64,000 nt of DNA from Candidula unifasciata (Eukaryota > Mollusca > Gastropoda > Stylommatophora > Geomitridae): assembly GCA_905116865.2 (NCBI GenBank), contig CAJHNH020000811.1, positions 31,001 to 95,000 of the forward strand, read 5' to 3'. Positions 21,705 through 33,561 of the stretch are shown one piece after another. The notes under the pieces were generated by a model. It did no database searches. It had not been told where the DNA came from and was given only the letters and a program-made list of their open reading frames with translations. A program made the position numbers and the translations under genes. Position 1 is the first letter of the stretch. Each line of letters begins with the position of its first letter.

Positions 21705-22060
21705 ACAATGGATCATCATCATGGCACACGGGTAGTAACCCATAAGTGGTCCGCCCTTCTTCTAACTCAAGTCTGGGTCCTAAGAAGCTTGGCACAGTGC
21801 ACAGGCTCTGTAGCAACAGCGAGGATCCTGAAATACTTTGGGGTAGATTTTTAACTCCAAATATTTGCACTACTCTTTTTGATTTCCAACTGCCAAAGGA
21901 TTTTTTACGTGCGCAACAATGCACACGGACGTCTGATCTCACTACCCAGAGACCAGGGGGAATTACCAGAAATCCAAGTCCACGCGAAAAAAATTTAACT
22001 CCTTACTGGGGATTGAATCCGGAACCTCTAGAACTATAGGTGGACATCATGACTCAACAC
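21705..22060 (-). mobile_element. SINE family A copy 2
   Basis: The reverse complement carries box-B-like GGTTCCGGATTCAATCCCC, GATCAGACG, CCTTTGGCAGTTGG and the tail GGGTTACTACCCGTGTGCC. The match to 50222-50610 is nearly full length. Confidence 0.75.
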
Positions 22061-22562
22061 CACGCAGCTCTCTAACTTGGCACAAATAAACCAAAGCTAC
22101 AATTATAACCGAGATTGTTTACAAAGTGATCATATGTTTGTTTTGTTTCGTTTCTTAAATTGGACTTGAGCCATAGGTATCATCATCGAACCTGGAATTC
22201 AATTTTTATACGGCCCTGTCAGTGAGCCTTCTGCAGAGAGAGACTAAGCCGTTTAGGATATAATCGGGTGCCTTTAGCCAGGGCAATTCAACTAAGTTTA
22301 CTTGTGGTCGAAAGGGTTAAAAAGAGCCACCGTCAGGGGCCAGAAGTCTCCCGCCTAGCATAATATGATTATTATTGCAATACAACTGGCAATGATTCGC
22401 GGACCACTTTCTAGTCATCCGCCGGCTGCATTTGGCCAGCTCGCCGCTAGTTAAATAGCCCTGACTTTACACGTTTATAAATTTAATTTGACCTTTACAA
22501 AATCATATTTTAAGTGATATAATTGTCTCATATGATAATAAATGTCCTGTTTTACATTGCAG
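22061..22562. other. Upstream intron sequence of the following exon
   Basis: AT-rich, no exon recognised. It ends in the acceptor tract CCTGTTTTACATTGCAG at 22546-22562. Confidence 0.45.
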
Positions 22563-24214
22563 GTATTATTCAAAAAGAGAAACCCGTGGACCTCACCCGA
22601 CTTTTCTACGACAACAATGTTGACGTCATATTTGACGAATATGATTATTATAGGAATATAAGCACTAAGAAACACCGCGCTATTCACAGTTCAACAGCCG
22701 TAGCCAAGGAAACAGAACCTACGTTGCCCCAGACACACGCAACAACTGACTCTGAAACCACATCTACAACTTCAAAGGCAATAGCTAGTTCGCAAACATG
22801 GCCGCTGGTGACAGAGCGGAAGAATGCGCCTTACAACGCACACAGAAAAAGTAGTATAGAAGATTCGACGAAAAACTCTGCGATGGGAGCAAGAAGTATA
22901 GATAGTTGTGATAACGGACACGTTATTTACTCATCCGCGACACAAGATAAACAACAAGATCCGATTATTTCCGATTTGTTGATGAGACCAGGGGAGATAA
23001 CAACAGAAAGGGGTAGCGTAAACAATACACAGACACTCGTAGTTGCACAAGTAAGGCCTGAGCATGATAACTCAGACCAGACCAATGTGCTCCGCTTATC
23101 GTCGCCAACAGCGTCGTATCCTGGGATCTTCTACACAAGCCTCACCTCACCTCTTTCATCACAGTCTTCCTTTTTATCCGTTTTTACTCCGAAACACAAG
23201 AAACGGCGTTGTTACAGCTTTCCCGCTGAAGCATCCTGTAGCGATCAGTTGGAGACTAATGAGAACATCTTTAGCAAGCCTATTGAATTTTATAGGCTCT
23301 ACGACACAGACGCCAAGTGCTCAGTCTATGTAAATTGTGATAATAAGGCATTAGAAAACTGTCAAAATCCCTGTTGCCGGCAATTGGAGCCTACCCCGCA
23401 AAGTTCCTCTACAGATGAAGACTTGCCTTTCGCAGAAGGAAGCCCAGAGTATGGAAGCATTTGTTATAATTCTGCATGCAAACGAGCTCAGATGATTTCC
23501 TTCTATGACCAAAGTCGGAACAATTTACATGAAACAGGTGACCACAGTGTAGCCAAGAACACTTGCTGTACAAGTCAGGCGAATCCTTTATATTCCTTAC
23601 AGTCTGACAATGCTGGAAATGTAAATGGAGCCATTAATCATGCCGCCTGTGCGTCAGGGTCAAGTATTGACAACACTAGCAGTTCACATAGTTGTATTTA
23701 TCAACAAAATATTATCATTCCTTTTCCAGAGAAGTCCCATTTAAATATGTTGTCCAAGAACCCGGGTAAAACACGGTCAAATACCCGGGCAAACGACCAC
23801 ACCCACTTTTCCAGACCACGACCGGGAAAAGCCACAAAGAGAAACACAGTTGATAGTTTGAGCGACATCCACAAACTGCATGCATCCAACAGTAGAAGTC
23901 ACGAGGTGAGACTGCATCAAGAAGAATCACTTCCCCTGTTCCATCTGTCAGACACACCCAGAACACAGAATCTAACTGCAGGATTCTCCTTTGGCAAGGA
24001 CGATCCAGAAAACTTGGAGTGCTGTGTTGATTACACTAGTGAAAGTGACTTGAACACCCCGAATAATAACGAAACATTGAACACTACACAAAACAAACCT
24101 GTGGTTTGCAACACCATTCCAAAAACACCTACACTGCGGAGCCTAGACAAATGCATTGTATTTCAAAACACCAAAAGGAAATTAGGAAATGAATACGGAA
24201 TAGAGCTTGTATAA
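22563..24214 (+). CDS. Terminal coding exon of an unrecognised protein (about 550 residues)
   Basis: The only long plus-strand frame with normal amino-acid composition. It opens after a good acceptor (TTTTACATTGCAG) in phase 1 and runs 550 codons to TAA at 24212-24214; the frame extends upstream only into likely intron and has no ATG with good context. The peptide starts IIQKEKPVDLTRLFYDNNVD and is rich in Ser, Thr, Asn and Gln, so mostly disordered. It has clustered Tyr in acidic context (DEYDYY, PEYGSICY, FYRLYDTD) and a Cys-containing middle (NCQNPCC). No domain, signal peptide or membrane segment is visible. It could be the cytoplasmic tail of a membrane receptor or the C-terminus of a scaffold; neither is shown. 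No convincing AATAAA lies close behind the stop; one occurs at 24473 inside a LINE relic. Upstream exons were not found. Confidence 0.7.
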
Positions 24215-24229
24215 CTGCATTACGTAACA

Positions 24230-24600
24230 AGACACAGAATGTTTTTTAAGGGTGCATGTCCAGAAATCGAGACAGAGGCCAACCTGTTTGAAGGTGGTTA
24301 TAGGACATTGAAGATGCACAGACAGAGAATAAAATGGTTCAGCCATCTAGTGAGAATGCAGCCAGACCAAACTGTATAGAAGACTTTTTTACAGTAAAAC
24401 ATCTGTAAGAAAGCCGAGAGGAAGACCAAGAAAGAAACTGATAAGTGCTGTAGCTGAATCTTCAAAAAAAAAAATAAAAAAAAATAGAACAAATCCATCA
24501 CTCAAGCCACCCGAGTAGCGCAAAACAAATACAGAAAACCACGACACTGGGCTACAACCTGGTATCAGTGAGATGACAAAAGAAGAAGAAGAAGACTGCA
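24230..24600 (+). mobile_element. LINE RT C-terminal relic with GAA tail
   Basis: Encodes RTLKMHRQRIKWFSHLVRMQ, the conserved R-x-x-W-x-x-H-x-x-R-M segment of LINE polymerases, then KKAERKTKKET-like basic sequence with stops. Ends at 24583-24597 in AAGAAGAAGAAGAAG. It sits within 20 bp of the stop codon of the 22563-24214 exon and may supply its 3' UTR. Confidence 0.7.
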
Positions 24601-25029
24601 CCGATCTTATTCAATATGGCGCGGCCACTCTGAAGAACGCCTAGCCTCCCTGCACAAAAGTTGCTCTGGAGCTTCACTGTCAATCCAGGAATTTTTATTA
24701 AAATTTCGCTCGTGTATCGAGAAAAACGACCTCTAATCCTGAATGTTACTGATTTCAAGAAGACCTTTAACAGCTTACTTATAATTTCACAATTGAGAAT
24801 TATGGAATGCTACACAAAAACCAACCAACCATGGATAAGTCAAAAAGAGAAGCAAGTAAAACCCAGCCAACCAAGATGAGGAGAGGCTCTTCAAGTAGAA
24901 GAAGTATGACACGGTGTGGAGAAAGCCGTAAGGAGTCCGGAGCGTTGACTTACCTTCTCACAGCTAGGAAAACCTCCAGAATTGGCACCTGGAATGTTAA
25001 ATAAAAGGAAGGCCAAAAAACACATGGAG

Positions 25030-25175
25030 AAGAGAGATATAGAATGAAGTTAGAAAGATGGGGAGTACATAGGGAGAGCTCCATGCAATGGCGAAGGATA
25101 GAACGACTTGGCGTGAGTTGGTTGAGGGCCTATGCTCCATTGGGGGATAGAAAGGCAGAAGAAGAAGACGGCATA
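25030..25175 (+). mobile_element. LINE family I 3' end with GAAGAAG tail
   Basis: Second copy of the 21401-21545 segment; ends AGGCAGAAGAAGAAGACGG. Confidence 0.65.
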
Positions 25176-25547
25176 CCAGCCTATTATTCAAAATTTATAG
25201 GGTGGTTTAGAATGTGCAGTGCGCATTGAAACTGGTAAAAGGACTGGTTTTTGGTAGAAACCTAGGGTAAAACAAGGCTGAATTCTATCCTCTCTGTCGT
25301 TTGGAGTAGCCACTGATTGGGAAATGGAAAAAAATAATAATGCATAGGCAATGCTGGCATTAATTGGGTAGCGAATAGACAACTGGATTTCGCAGATGAA
25401 ATTATTATGTTAAGTCAAAATAACAAAGACATTAAAAGAAATTGTAATGGTATTTCAGTTCTAACACTGGATTTCGCACATAAAATTATTACGTTAAGTG
25501 AAAATAACAAAGACATCAAGGAAAAAAATTGTAATGTTATTTCAAGT
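25176..25547. other. No gene; short duplicated segment
   Basis: Contains two diverged copies of TGGATTTCGCA(G/C)AT(G/A)AAATTATTA about 85 bp apart (25384 and 25468), each followed by AATAACAAAGACAT. Confidence 0.55.
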
Positions 25548-25831
25548 GAAAGTTGGAGAACCACCAAAGATTTGGAGCGAAAGTTGGAGAACCACCAAGG
25601 ATTTGGAGCGAAAGTTGGAGAACCACCAAAGATTTGGAGCGAAAGTTGGAGAACCACCAAAGATTTGGAGCGAAAGTTGGAGAACCACCAAAGATTTGGA
25701 GCGAAAGTTGGAGAACCACCAAAGATTTGGAGCGAAAGTTGGAGAACCACCAAAGATTTGGAGCGAAAGTTGCAGAACCAGCAAAGATTTGGAGCGAAAG
25801 TTTGAGAACCATCACAGATTTGGAGCGAAAG
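25548..25831. repeat. 31-bp tandem array, 9 units
   Basis: Near-identical units beginning GAAAGTTGGAGAACCACC and ending GATTTGGAGC, with unit starts every 31 bp from 25548 to 25796. Because 31 is not a multiple of 3 and the unit lacks stops, several frames on both strands stay open through it. The resulting peptides are not conserved-looking proteins. Confidence 0.97.
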
Positions 25832-26514
25832 TTAAATTTAAAAATAAACGTCTGAGAACAATCATGAACATAAGATGGGATTAATTCAAAAAGAGTGAGG
25901 AGATCAGAGAAATGTCTGGACAAATACCTGTTTTATAAGACGTAGCAGAATCAACCACAGCAATTTTGGGCTGTTGTGGTTTTTCTAGTCAAATTAGGAC
26001 AGTTTAGAGGGGAAAGGAGACATAGGAAGAAAGAAAATGCTGGATAGTTTCACAACATCTCATGGAAATGCCCCAGCGTTTGAAATTATTGAAGTACGTG
26101 AGACAGAAGGCTTGACTTTCAACGCCGCACAGGATACATCACAATTGACTGTCACTAGCTGGTTGGGTCGCTGGCTTCGAGTATTTATTTTTATTCTGCC
26201 GTGCTTCTGCTGCTGCTTTTGTTGTTATGGGGACCCACCCGGCAGAAATAACATGTTGTTGTCGTTGTTGTTGTCGGTTGATGTTTTAATGAATGATTGG
26301 ATGATATACGAGTTGTTCCGTGAACATTAATGGCTATATCAGTTTCCTGCTGGTCGACTGTACTCCCCAGGGTAATTAATAATACTTATTAGAGTCCTTT
26401 ATGGGATATTGAAGAACCACCCTAACATTTTTTTTCAGTGGAAGGCGGGGGGTGGGGGGAGATGGCTGTGTATGTGATTTACTAGCCAATTTTACATTTA
26501 ATTGTTTGCCCTTG
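25832..26514. other. No gene recognised
   Basis: A (GTT/GTC)n-like patch near 26252-26280 and a G-rich patch near 26440-26460. Nothing else. Confidence 0.45.
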
Positions 26515-26640
26515 CTGTCTCAAAGGTCGGCTCTCGATACCAGTGTTGAAACTAACGCACGGTGGTCTGCTGCCAAAGCTCCTGCAGCTGGGATTTAACC
26601 TGGTGCCAGAGAATTACAAAGCGCGTTTGCAACTTTTAAG
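26515..26640 (-). mobile_element. SINE family B, diverged copy
   Basis: The reverse complement reads like the family B head-to-body region: TTGCAAACGCGC, AATTC.CTGG, then CGAGAGCCGACC. Compare 62885-63000. Confidence 0.45.
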
Positions 26641-26729
26641 CAACAAACGAGGAGGTTTTAAGCCAAGTAAATTATCAAAATTTCTCTCGATGGGTCTTCA
26701 AACCCAAGCTATTTGGATCGAGCGATGAC

Positions 26730-27000
26730 AGAGAGGTAAAAACTGTATACACAAGGGAATTGAATGGTCTTATACTACGAGGCAGACCAAGAAGACGATG
26801 GACAGATAATATCCAGATAGATCTACAAACACTGTGTGCCACTAGCTGGAAAGAGAAGGCCAACCAGAAAGATGAATGGAGGCGGGTGATCTGCAGCAAT
26901 GAACCTCAGGGGCTTGGAATGCTCAAGAAAAAGATAAAGAAGAAGAAGAGAATAGAAAGAGGAAGAAGAGGAAGGAGAAAAAAAAAAGAAGAAGAAGCTA
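26730..27000 (+). mobile_element. LINE RT C-terminal relic with AAGAAG tail
   Basis: Encodes LRGRPRRRWTDNIQIDLQTL then WKEKANQKDEWRRVI, the typical G-R-P-R-x-x-W-x-D and D-R/E-W-R motifs of LINE polymerase ends, followed by A/G-rich sequence (GATAAAGAAGAAGAAGAG). Confidence 0.75.
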
Positions 27001-27944
27001 TCCCTGTACCCACTACTGTTAGTACCTTTCTGTCTTTCCAGATGATAGTGTTAAATTATGCTATGAGGAGGCAAGCGACGTACAGCCCACCGCAATAACG
27101 AGTGTGAACAGTAAGACCCTTCCGCATAAGAAAAGTCTTCCACAATTAAAGCATATGAATTCAGGACCCTTGTTGACATCATATGTAGTGGCGGTAGCTG
27201 ATCAGTGACATTCGAAAATGTCTCCCATTGTCAGAGGCAACCCGTATCGCCCTCGTCTACACCAACTGACAAGAATTTATAACCCTGCTGCTTCTAGATT
27301 TGTTTCTGAGACCAGTTTGGTCAACGATTAAGTTGCTCCTGTCCATAGCACAACGCTTGGACAATAGTGTAAAGTCCATATGTTGTCCATACATCACGAT
27401 CCCTCAGCCTGCCTTGTTTACTTCAAATGAAAAGTAACACAATTACGTTTGGAACAAAACACACTGCTGTATGCGGCATTGCATTTCCTGTATGTTTGGA
27501 TTCTGAAACAGTGGTGCATCTCATTGCTGTTCATTGCGTATTTGAAGGTTCAAAGCGTATGCTGTGTATTGTAACATTCCTGATCCTGGAGTGATAATCG
27601 TTATGTATGTATGTGACATTCTGTGTTGTGGTTGTTCTTGGCGTTGTGAAAATTAAATTGTGTTGTTATGCTGCTTAACCCTGAATTAAATGGAGAAGTA
27701 TTTATGTATAAATCTCTGCTGACTTGGCTGTATGTAGTTAGTTGACTAGACCGTTTAAGATTACACACTGGTGCATGTGGAAATCATGTATCCTATCTCA
27801 ATTAATCAATCAATTAGGCGCCGTCTCCGTAATGAAAGTTGGCTGTAATTGATCTCCGCCATGCTCTGCCTTTCCCCCCTTATTTGTGGAAAGAGAGACA
27901 AGCTAAGGTTGCGCGAGCAAATTCTTGACAGTTTTTTGTCATGG
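27001..27944. other. No gene recognised
   Basis: AT-rich single-copy-looking DNA; no exon, RNA gene or repeat identified. Confidence 0.4.
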
Positions 27945-28045
27945 CATGAAGGGTGTCAACACATGAACTGATCCACGCAGTTGCGGATCGCAGATTGTGG
28001 AGAGGCATGATCGCCTACGCTAGTTGGCAAGGCACTTGATAACGA
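27945..28045 (+). mobile_element. LINE family A, extreme 3' end
   Basis: CGCAGATTGTGGAGAGGCAT, then GATCGCCTACGCTAGTTGGC, then AAGGCACTTGATAACGATGATG. The inverted form is at 40040-40095. The short GATGATG tail parallels the (ATG)n tail at 1353-1404. Confidence 0.65.
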
Positions 28046-28149
28046 TGATGTATTGTCTCAGTTGGCTTTTTGCCCCCACATTATTAGTTAAGCCTAGAAT
28101 AAAGTCGTATGGTTTAAATCAGGGATCTAGTATATAGCATACAAAGGGG

Positions 28150-31100
28150 TCTTCTTACAAGTGTGTTGCCGGAGATTCTCAGTATACCACTAGGTCTATG
28201 GCCCGGGATTCTTAGTCTGTCACTAGCTCTGTAGCCAAAAATTCTAATTCTTCCCCTAAATCCATAGAAAGAGATACTCAGTCTTCCACTAGGTCTATAG
28301 CCAGAGATTCTCAGTCTTCCACCAGGTCTACCAGAGATTCTCAGTCTTCCACCAGGTCTACCAGAGATTCTTAGTCTTCCACCAGGTCTATTAGAGATTC
28401 TTAGTCTTCCCCTAGGTTTGTAACCAGAGATTCTTAGTCTTCCACTAGATCTGTAGCCAGAGATTCCTAGTTTTCTACTAAATCTATAGCCAGAGTTTCT
28501 CAGTCTTCCAAAAGGTCTGTAGGCAGAGATTAGCAGTCTTCCACTAGGTCTGTAGGCAGAGATTCTCAGTCTTCCACTAGGTCTGTAGGCAGAGATTCTC
28601 AGTCTTCAACTAGGTCTGTAGCCAGAGATTCTCAGTCTTCCACTAGGTCTGTAGGCAGAGATTCTCAGTCTTCCACTAGATCTGTAGCCAGAGATTCTCA
28701 GTCTTCCACTAGGTCTATAGCCAGCGATTCTTAGTCTTCCACTAAGTCTGTTGCCAGAGATTCTTAGTCTTCCACTAGGTCTGTAGCCAGAGATTCTCAG
28801 TCTTCCACTAGGTCTGTAGCCAGAGATTCTCAGTCTTCCACTAGGTCTGTAGGCAGAGATTCTCAGTCTTCCACTAGGTCTACCAGAGATTCGCAGTCTT
28901 CCACTAGGTCTACCAGAGATTCGCAGTCTTCCACTAGGTCTGTAGCCAGAGATTCTCAGTCTTCCACTAGGTCTGTAGCCAGAGATTCTCAGTCTTCCAC
29001 TAGGTCTGTAGCCAGAGATTCTCAGTCTTCCACTAGGTCTGTAGCCAGAGATTCTCAGTCTTCCACTAGGTCTGTAGGCAGAGATTCTCAGTCTTCCACT
29101 AGATATGTAGCCAGAGATTCTCAGTCTTCCACTAGGTCTATAGCCAGCGATTCTTAGTCTTCCACTAGGTCTACCAGAGATTCTCAGTCTTCCACTAGGT
29201 CTGTAGCCAGAGATTCTCAGTCTTCCACTAGGTCTGTAGCCAGAGATTCTCAGTCTTCCACTAGGTTTACCAGAGATTCGCAGTCTTCCACTAGGTCTAC
29301 CAGAGATTCGCAGTCTTCCACTAGGTCTACCAGAGATTCGCAGTCTTCCACTAGGTCTACCAGAGATTCTCAGTCTTCCACTAGGTCTACCAGAGATTCG
29401 CAGTCTTCCACTAGGTCTACCAGAGATGTTCAGTCTTCCACTAGGTCTACCAGAGATTCGCAGTCTTCCACTAGGTCTACCAGAGATTCGCAGTCTTCCA
29501 CTAGGTCTACCAGAGATTCGCAGTCTTCCACTAGGTCTACCAGAGATTCTCAGTCTTTCACTAGGTCTGTAGCCAGAGATTCTCAGTCTTCCACTAGGTC
29601 TACCAGAGATTCTGTCTTCCACTAGATCTGTAGCCCGAGATTCTCAGTCTTCCACTGGATCTACCAGAGATTCTGTCTTCCACTAGGTCTGTAGGCAGAG
29701 ATTCTCAGTCTTCCACTAGATCTACCAGAGATTATCAGTCTCACATTAGGTCTATAGCCAGCGATTCTTAGTCTTCCACTAAGTCTGTAGCCAGAGATTC
29801 TCAGTTTTTCATTAGGCCTGTAGGCAGAGATTCTCAGTCTTCCACTAGGTCTGTAGGCAGAGATTTTCAGTCTTCCACCAGGTCTACCAGAGATTCGCAG
29901 TCTTCCACTAGGTCTGTAGGCAGAGATTCGCAGTCTTCCACTAGGTCTGTAGGCAGAGATTCGCAGTCTTCCACTAGGTCTGTAGGCAGAGATTTTCAGT
30001 CTTCCACCAGGTCTACCAGAGATTCGCAGTCTTCCACTAGGTCTGTAGGCAGAGATTTTCAGTCTTCCACTAGGTCTGTAGGCAGAGATTCGCAGTCTTC
30101 CACTTGGTCTACCAGAGATTCTCAGTCTTCCACCAGGTCTACCAGAGATTCTCAGTCTTCCACTAGGTCTGTAGGCAGAGATTTTCAGTCTTCCACTAGG
30201 TCTACCAGAGATTCGCAGTCTTCCACTAGGTCTGTAGGCAGAGATTCGCAGTCTTCCACCAGGTCTGTAGGCAGAGATTTTCAGTCTTCCGCCAGGTCTA
30301 CCAGAGATTCTGTCTTCCACTAGATCTACCAGAGATTATCAGTCTTACACTAGGTCTATAGCCAGAGATTCTCAGTCTTCCACTAAATCTTTAGGCAGAG
30401 ATTCTCAGTCTTCCACTAGGTCTACCAGAGATTCGCAGTCTTCCACTAAGTCTGTTGCCAGAGATTCTTAGTCTTTCACTAAATCTTTAGGCAGAGATTC
30501 TCAGTCTTCCACTAGGTCTACCAGAGTTTCTCAGTCTTCCACTAGGTGTGTAGCCAGAGATTCTCAGTCTTCCACTAGGTCCGTAGGCAGAGATTCTCAG
30601 TCTTCCACTAGGTCTGTAGGCAGAGATTCTCAGTCTTTCACTAGGTCTACCAGAGATTCTCACTCTTCCACTAGGTCTACCAGAGATTCTCAGTCTTCCA
30701 CTAGGTCTGTAGGCAGAGATTCTCAGTTCTCCACTAGGTCTGTAGCCAGAGATTCTCAGTCTTCCACTAGGTCTACCAGAGATTCGCAGTCTTCCACTAG
30801 GTCTACCAGAGATTCACAGTCTTCCACTAGGTCTAACAGAGATTCGCAGTCTTCCACTAGGTCTACCAGAGATTCTCAGTCTTCCACTAGGTCTGTAGGC
30901 AGAGATTCTCAGTCTTCCACTAGATCTGTAGCCCGAGATTCTCAGTCTTCCACTAGGTCTACTAGAGATTCTGTCTTCCACTAGGTCTGTAGGCAGAGAT
31001 TTTCAGTCTTCCACTGGATCTACCAGAGATTATCAGTCTTACACTAGGTCTATAACCAGCGATTCTTAGTCTTCCACTAAGTCTGTTGTCAGAGATTCTT

Positions 31101-32000
31101 AGTCTTCCACTAGGTCTGTAGCCAGAGATTCTCAGTTTTCCACTAGGCCTATAGGCAGATATTCTCAGTCTTCCACTAGGTCTGTAGGCAGAAATTTTCA
31201 GTCTTCCACTAGGTCTGTAGGCAGAGATTCGCAGTCTTCCACTAGGTCTGTAGGCAGAGATTCGCAGTCTTCCACTAGGTCTGTAGGCAGAGATTTTCAG
31301 TCTTCCACCAGGTCTACCAGAGATTCGCAGTCTTCCACTAGGTCTGTAGGCAGAGATTTTCAGTCTTCCACTAGGTCTGTAGGCAGAGATTCGCAGTCTT
31401 CCACTAGGTCTACCAGAGATTCTCAGTCTTCCACTAGGTCTGTAGGCAGAGATTTTCAGTCTTCCACTAGGTCTACCAGAGATTCGCAGTCTTCCACTAG
31501 GTCTGTAGGCAGAGATTCGCAGTCTTCCACTAGGTCTGTAGGCAGAGATTTTCAGTCTTCCACCAGGTCTACCAGAGATTCTGTCTTCCACTAGATCTAC
31601 CAGAGATTATCAGTCTTACACTAGGTCTATAGCCAGAGATTCTCAGTCTTCCACTAAATCTTTAGGCAGAGATTCGCAGTCTTCCACTAAGTCTGTTGCC
31701 AGAGATTCTTAGTCTTCCACTAGGTCTGTAGCCAGAGATTCTCAGTTTTCCACTAGGCCTGTAGGCAGAGATTTTCAGTCTTCCACCAGGTCTACCAGAG
31801 ATTCTCAGTCTTCCACTAGGTCTACCAGAGATTCTCAGTCTTCCACTAGGTCTACCAGAGATTCGCAGTCTTCCACTAATTCAAAAGCCAGAGATTCTCA
31901 GTCTTCCACTAAGTCTGTTGCCAGAGATTCTCTGTCTTACCCTAGATCTATAGACACAGATGCTCAGTCTTTCTTTACACCTACAGCCACAGATTCTTTG
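28150..32000. repeat. 3.8-kb minisatellite with 30-bp and 33-bp units and higher-order duplication
   Basis: About 120 units alternate between a 30-bp form (GATTCGCAGTCTTCCACTAG then GTCTACCAGA) and a 33-bp form (same start, then GTCTGTAGCCAGA or GTAGGCAGA). Both lengths are multiples of three, so the minus strand reads as 10- and 11-residue repeats (S-G-R-P-S-G-R-L-R-I and S-G/A-Y-R-P-S-G-R-L-R/K-I) in open stretches of 338, 219 and 209 codons. These are separated by a recurrent 2-bp deletion (GATTCTGTCTTCC). Segments near 29669-30330 recur at about 30967-31600, an offset of roughly 1.27-1.30 kb. Edges are more diverged than the centre. Confidence 0.97.
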
Positions 32001-32099
32001 TCTTTACCTAGTTCGATTGTCAGAGTTTATAACTATAGATACGGATTTTTCGTGCAATCCTACCAATAAAATCATAGTCTAAGACTATAAGCAATCTGT

Positions 32100-32300
32100 C
32101 CCTATCTTCACAGCTAGCGCAGAGCTCCAGTGCCAATGGTATCAGTGGAATTATGATTATACACCCGTCAAGCCTTCCTCAGAGGGTCGAGTATCGGCCC
32201 GATCCCCTCGTCACTCCCAGCGGCATCACTCTCGCCACTCTGTGGGGATCCATTTGCTCCTCCGAAATCTCGGTGACTAGATAGTATACAGCCACACCTA
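32100..32300 (-). mobile_element. LINE family C 3' end
   Basis: CTCCAGTGCCAATGGTATCAG, then ACACCCGTCAAGCCTTCCTC and GAGTATCGGCCCGATCCCCT. Parallels 34310-34450 and 44925-45060. Confidence 0.55.
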
Positions 32301-32810
32301 TAAGCCCATGCAGTCAGCAACTGGGAAGAAGCCAATCAGGGAGAATAATAGTATAATCTAAGTAGAATCTACAGAAACAAACCTCAAGGGCTTGGGGGAA
32401 AAAAGAGATTGGGGGAAAAGGGTGGGGGAGGGGAGTAATCATGAGAATTTGAATGACTGAATTTTGATAATCAAGATCGTTGTGCACGAAGAGTTCCTAT
32501 TGATGTTCTGTGTTCCACAACAAGTGTGTCGTAATGTTGAGACACAAAGAATAACAAGCAAATATATCACTGACAGAAGCAATAAAATAAGTTTGTTTTT
32601 TCAAGATTTTTTTTCAGTTTAACTACAGTAAAATTAGAATCTGCTATACTCAGTCTAAGGTTTCGCTGCCTGAGCTATTGAGTTTAGTGCTTGCTGACAG
32701 CCCCGTGAGCTGTGTTTTTCCTGTGGAATGCCTTCCATTTCTGCAGCGGCTGTGTCGTGGCATTCAATAAAGCCGGTAGCCGGTGAAATACCTTATGTAA
32801 TAATTATACG
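32301..32810. other. No gene recognised
   Basis: Nothing identified apart from a G-rich patch near 32395-32435. Confidence 0.45.
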
Positions 32811-32814
32811 TGTG

Positions 32815-33025
32815 TATAGCCAACTTGTCGTGTCCGACTACCTCCATTAACGACAACTTCATTTCTGGTGGTGAATGTTGATTTGGCGGTTTTAGCAACT
32901 GGAATACGCATTTACTGCGCACGAATATTTCTTGATTGTTCCGGAACTAGTTGTTTGTTCGCCAGTTTTTCAGATGGGACGGTGAGGGACATTTCATTTG
33001 ATTTGCACTGGCACGGAAACAATGC
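32815..33025 (-). repeat. Dispersed repeat family D, copy 2
   Basis: The reverse complement carries CCAGTGCAAATCAAATGAAA, TGTCCCTCACCGTCCCATCT and GTAGTCGGACACGAC, as in 7568-7850. Confidence 0.6.
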
Positions 33026-33099
33026 AAGTAGAGGGTGACCCGATTACAGTAAAGCTGAAACATCGACTAAGACTAAAGGAGATTACCTACTATTGACAT

Positions 33100-33182
33100 A
33101 AGTGGACAGGAACTTATTGTACACTACCCCCCGACACTTCGCTGAGGTACAAGGTGGAAGGGAAAAAGAAGAAGAAGAAAAC
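33100..33182 (+). mobile_element. LINE family H, extreme 3' end with GAA tail
   Basis: ACACTTCGCTGAGGTACAAG, then GTGGAAGGGAAAAAGAAGAAGAAG. Same terminus as 45805-45850 and 15990-16040. Confidence 0.6.
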
Positions 33183-33261
33183 ATAAGTGGCTAAATATTG
33201 ATGTATTTCTTACCCACAAAGAACTGCAGGTTAAACCTGGCTGGTGCTCCAAGTATAACTT

Positions 33262-33554
33262 TGTGCTTTATTAATATCTTGACTCCAATATGGAAAATCC
33301 ACAGGTCAAGGGACAGTCTAATATTTCAGGGAGTGTTAGATAGGCTGCATGCTGTCGTGGGACTTAGGCTGCTTGCCGTCGTGGGACCTAGGATGCACTA
33401 TCTCGTGGGACGTAGGTGGGTTGGGGTTAGGGCCAGTTATAAATGTTTTGGGGTCGTTAAAAGATTCAGATTGCCGGGAAACCCAGTCTTATCACCCTCT
33501 AAAATGTTGGACTGTCCTGTGACGTCATCTAGGGTAAGATATCAATAAAGCACC
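33262..33554 (+). mobile_element. MITE-like element, copy 3 (best preserved)
   Basis: About 293 bp. The left end TGTGCTTTATTAATATCTTG and the right end (reverse complement GGTGCTTTATTGATATCTTA) form an inverted repeat that continues inward through CAGGTCAAGGGACAGTCTAA versus GACGTCACAGGACAGTCCAA. It is flanked by a perfect 7-bp direct repeat, ATAACTT (33255-33261 and 33555-33561). No coding capacity, so mobilisation would need a transposase in trans. Confidence 0.82.
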
Positions 33555-33561
33555 ATAACTT

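Noticed and set aside
28606..31591. 338-, 219- and 209-codon minus-strand frames as genes
   Set aside because: Pure minisatellite with frame breaks and only GTG starts; kept as a repeat with a note on codon-like substitution.
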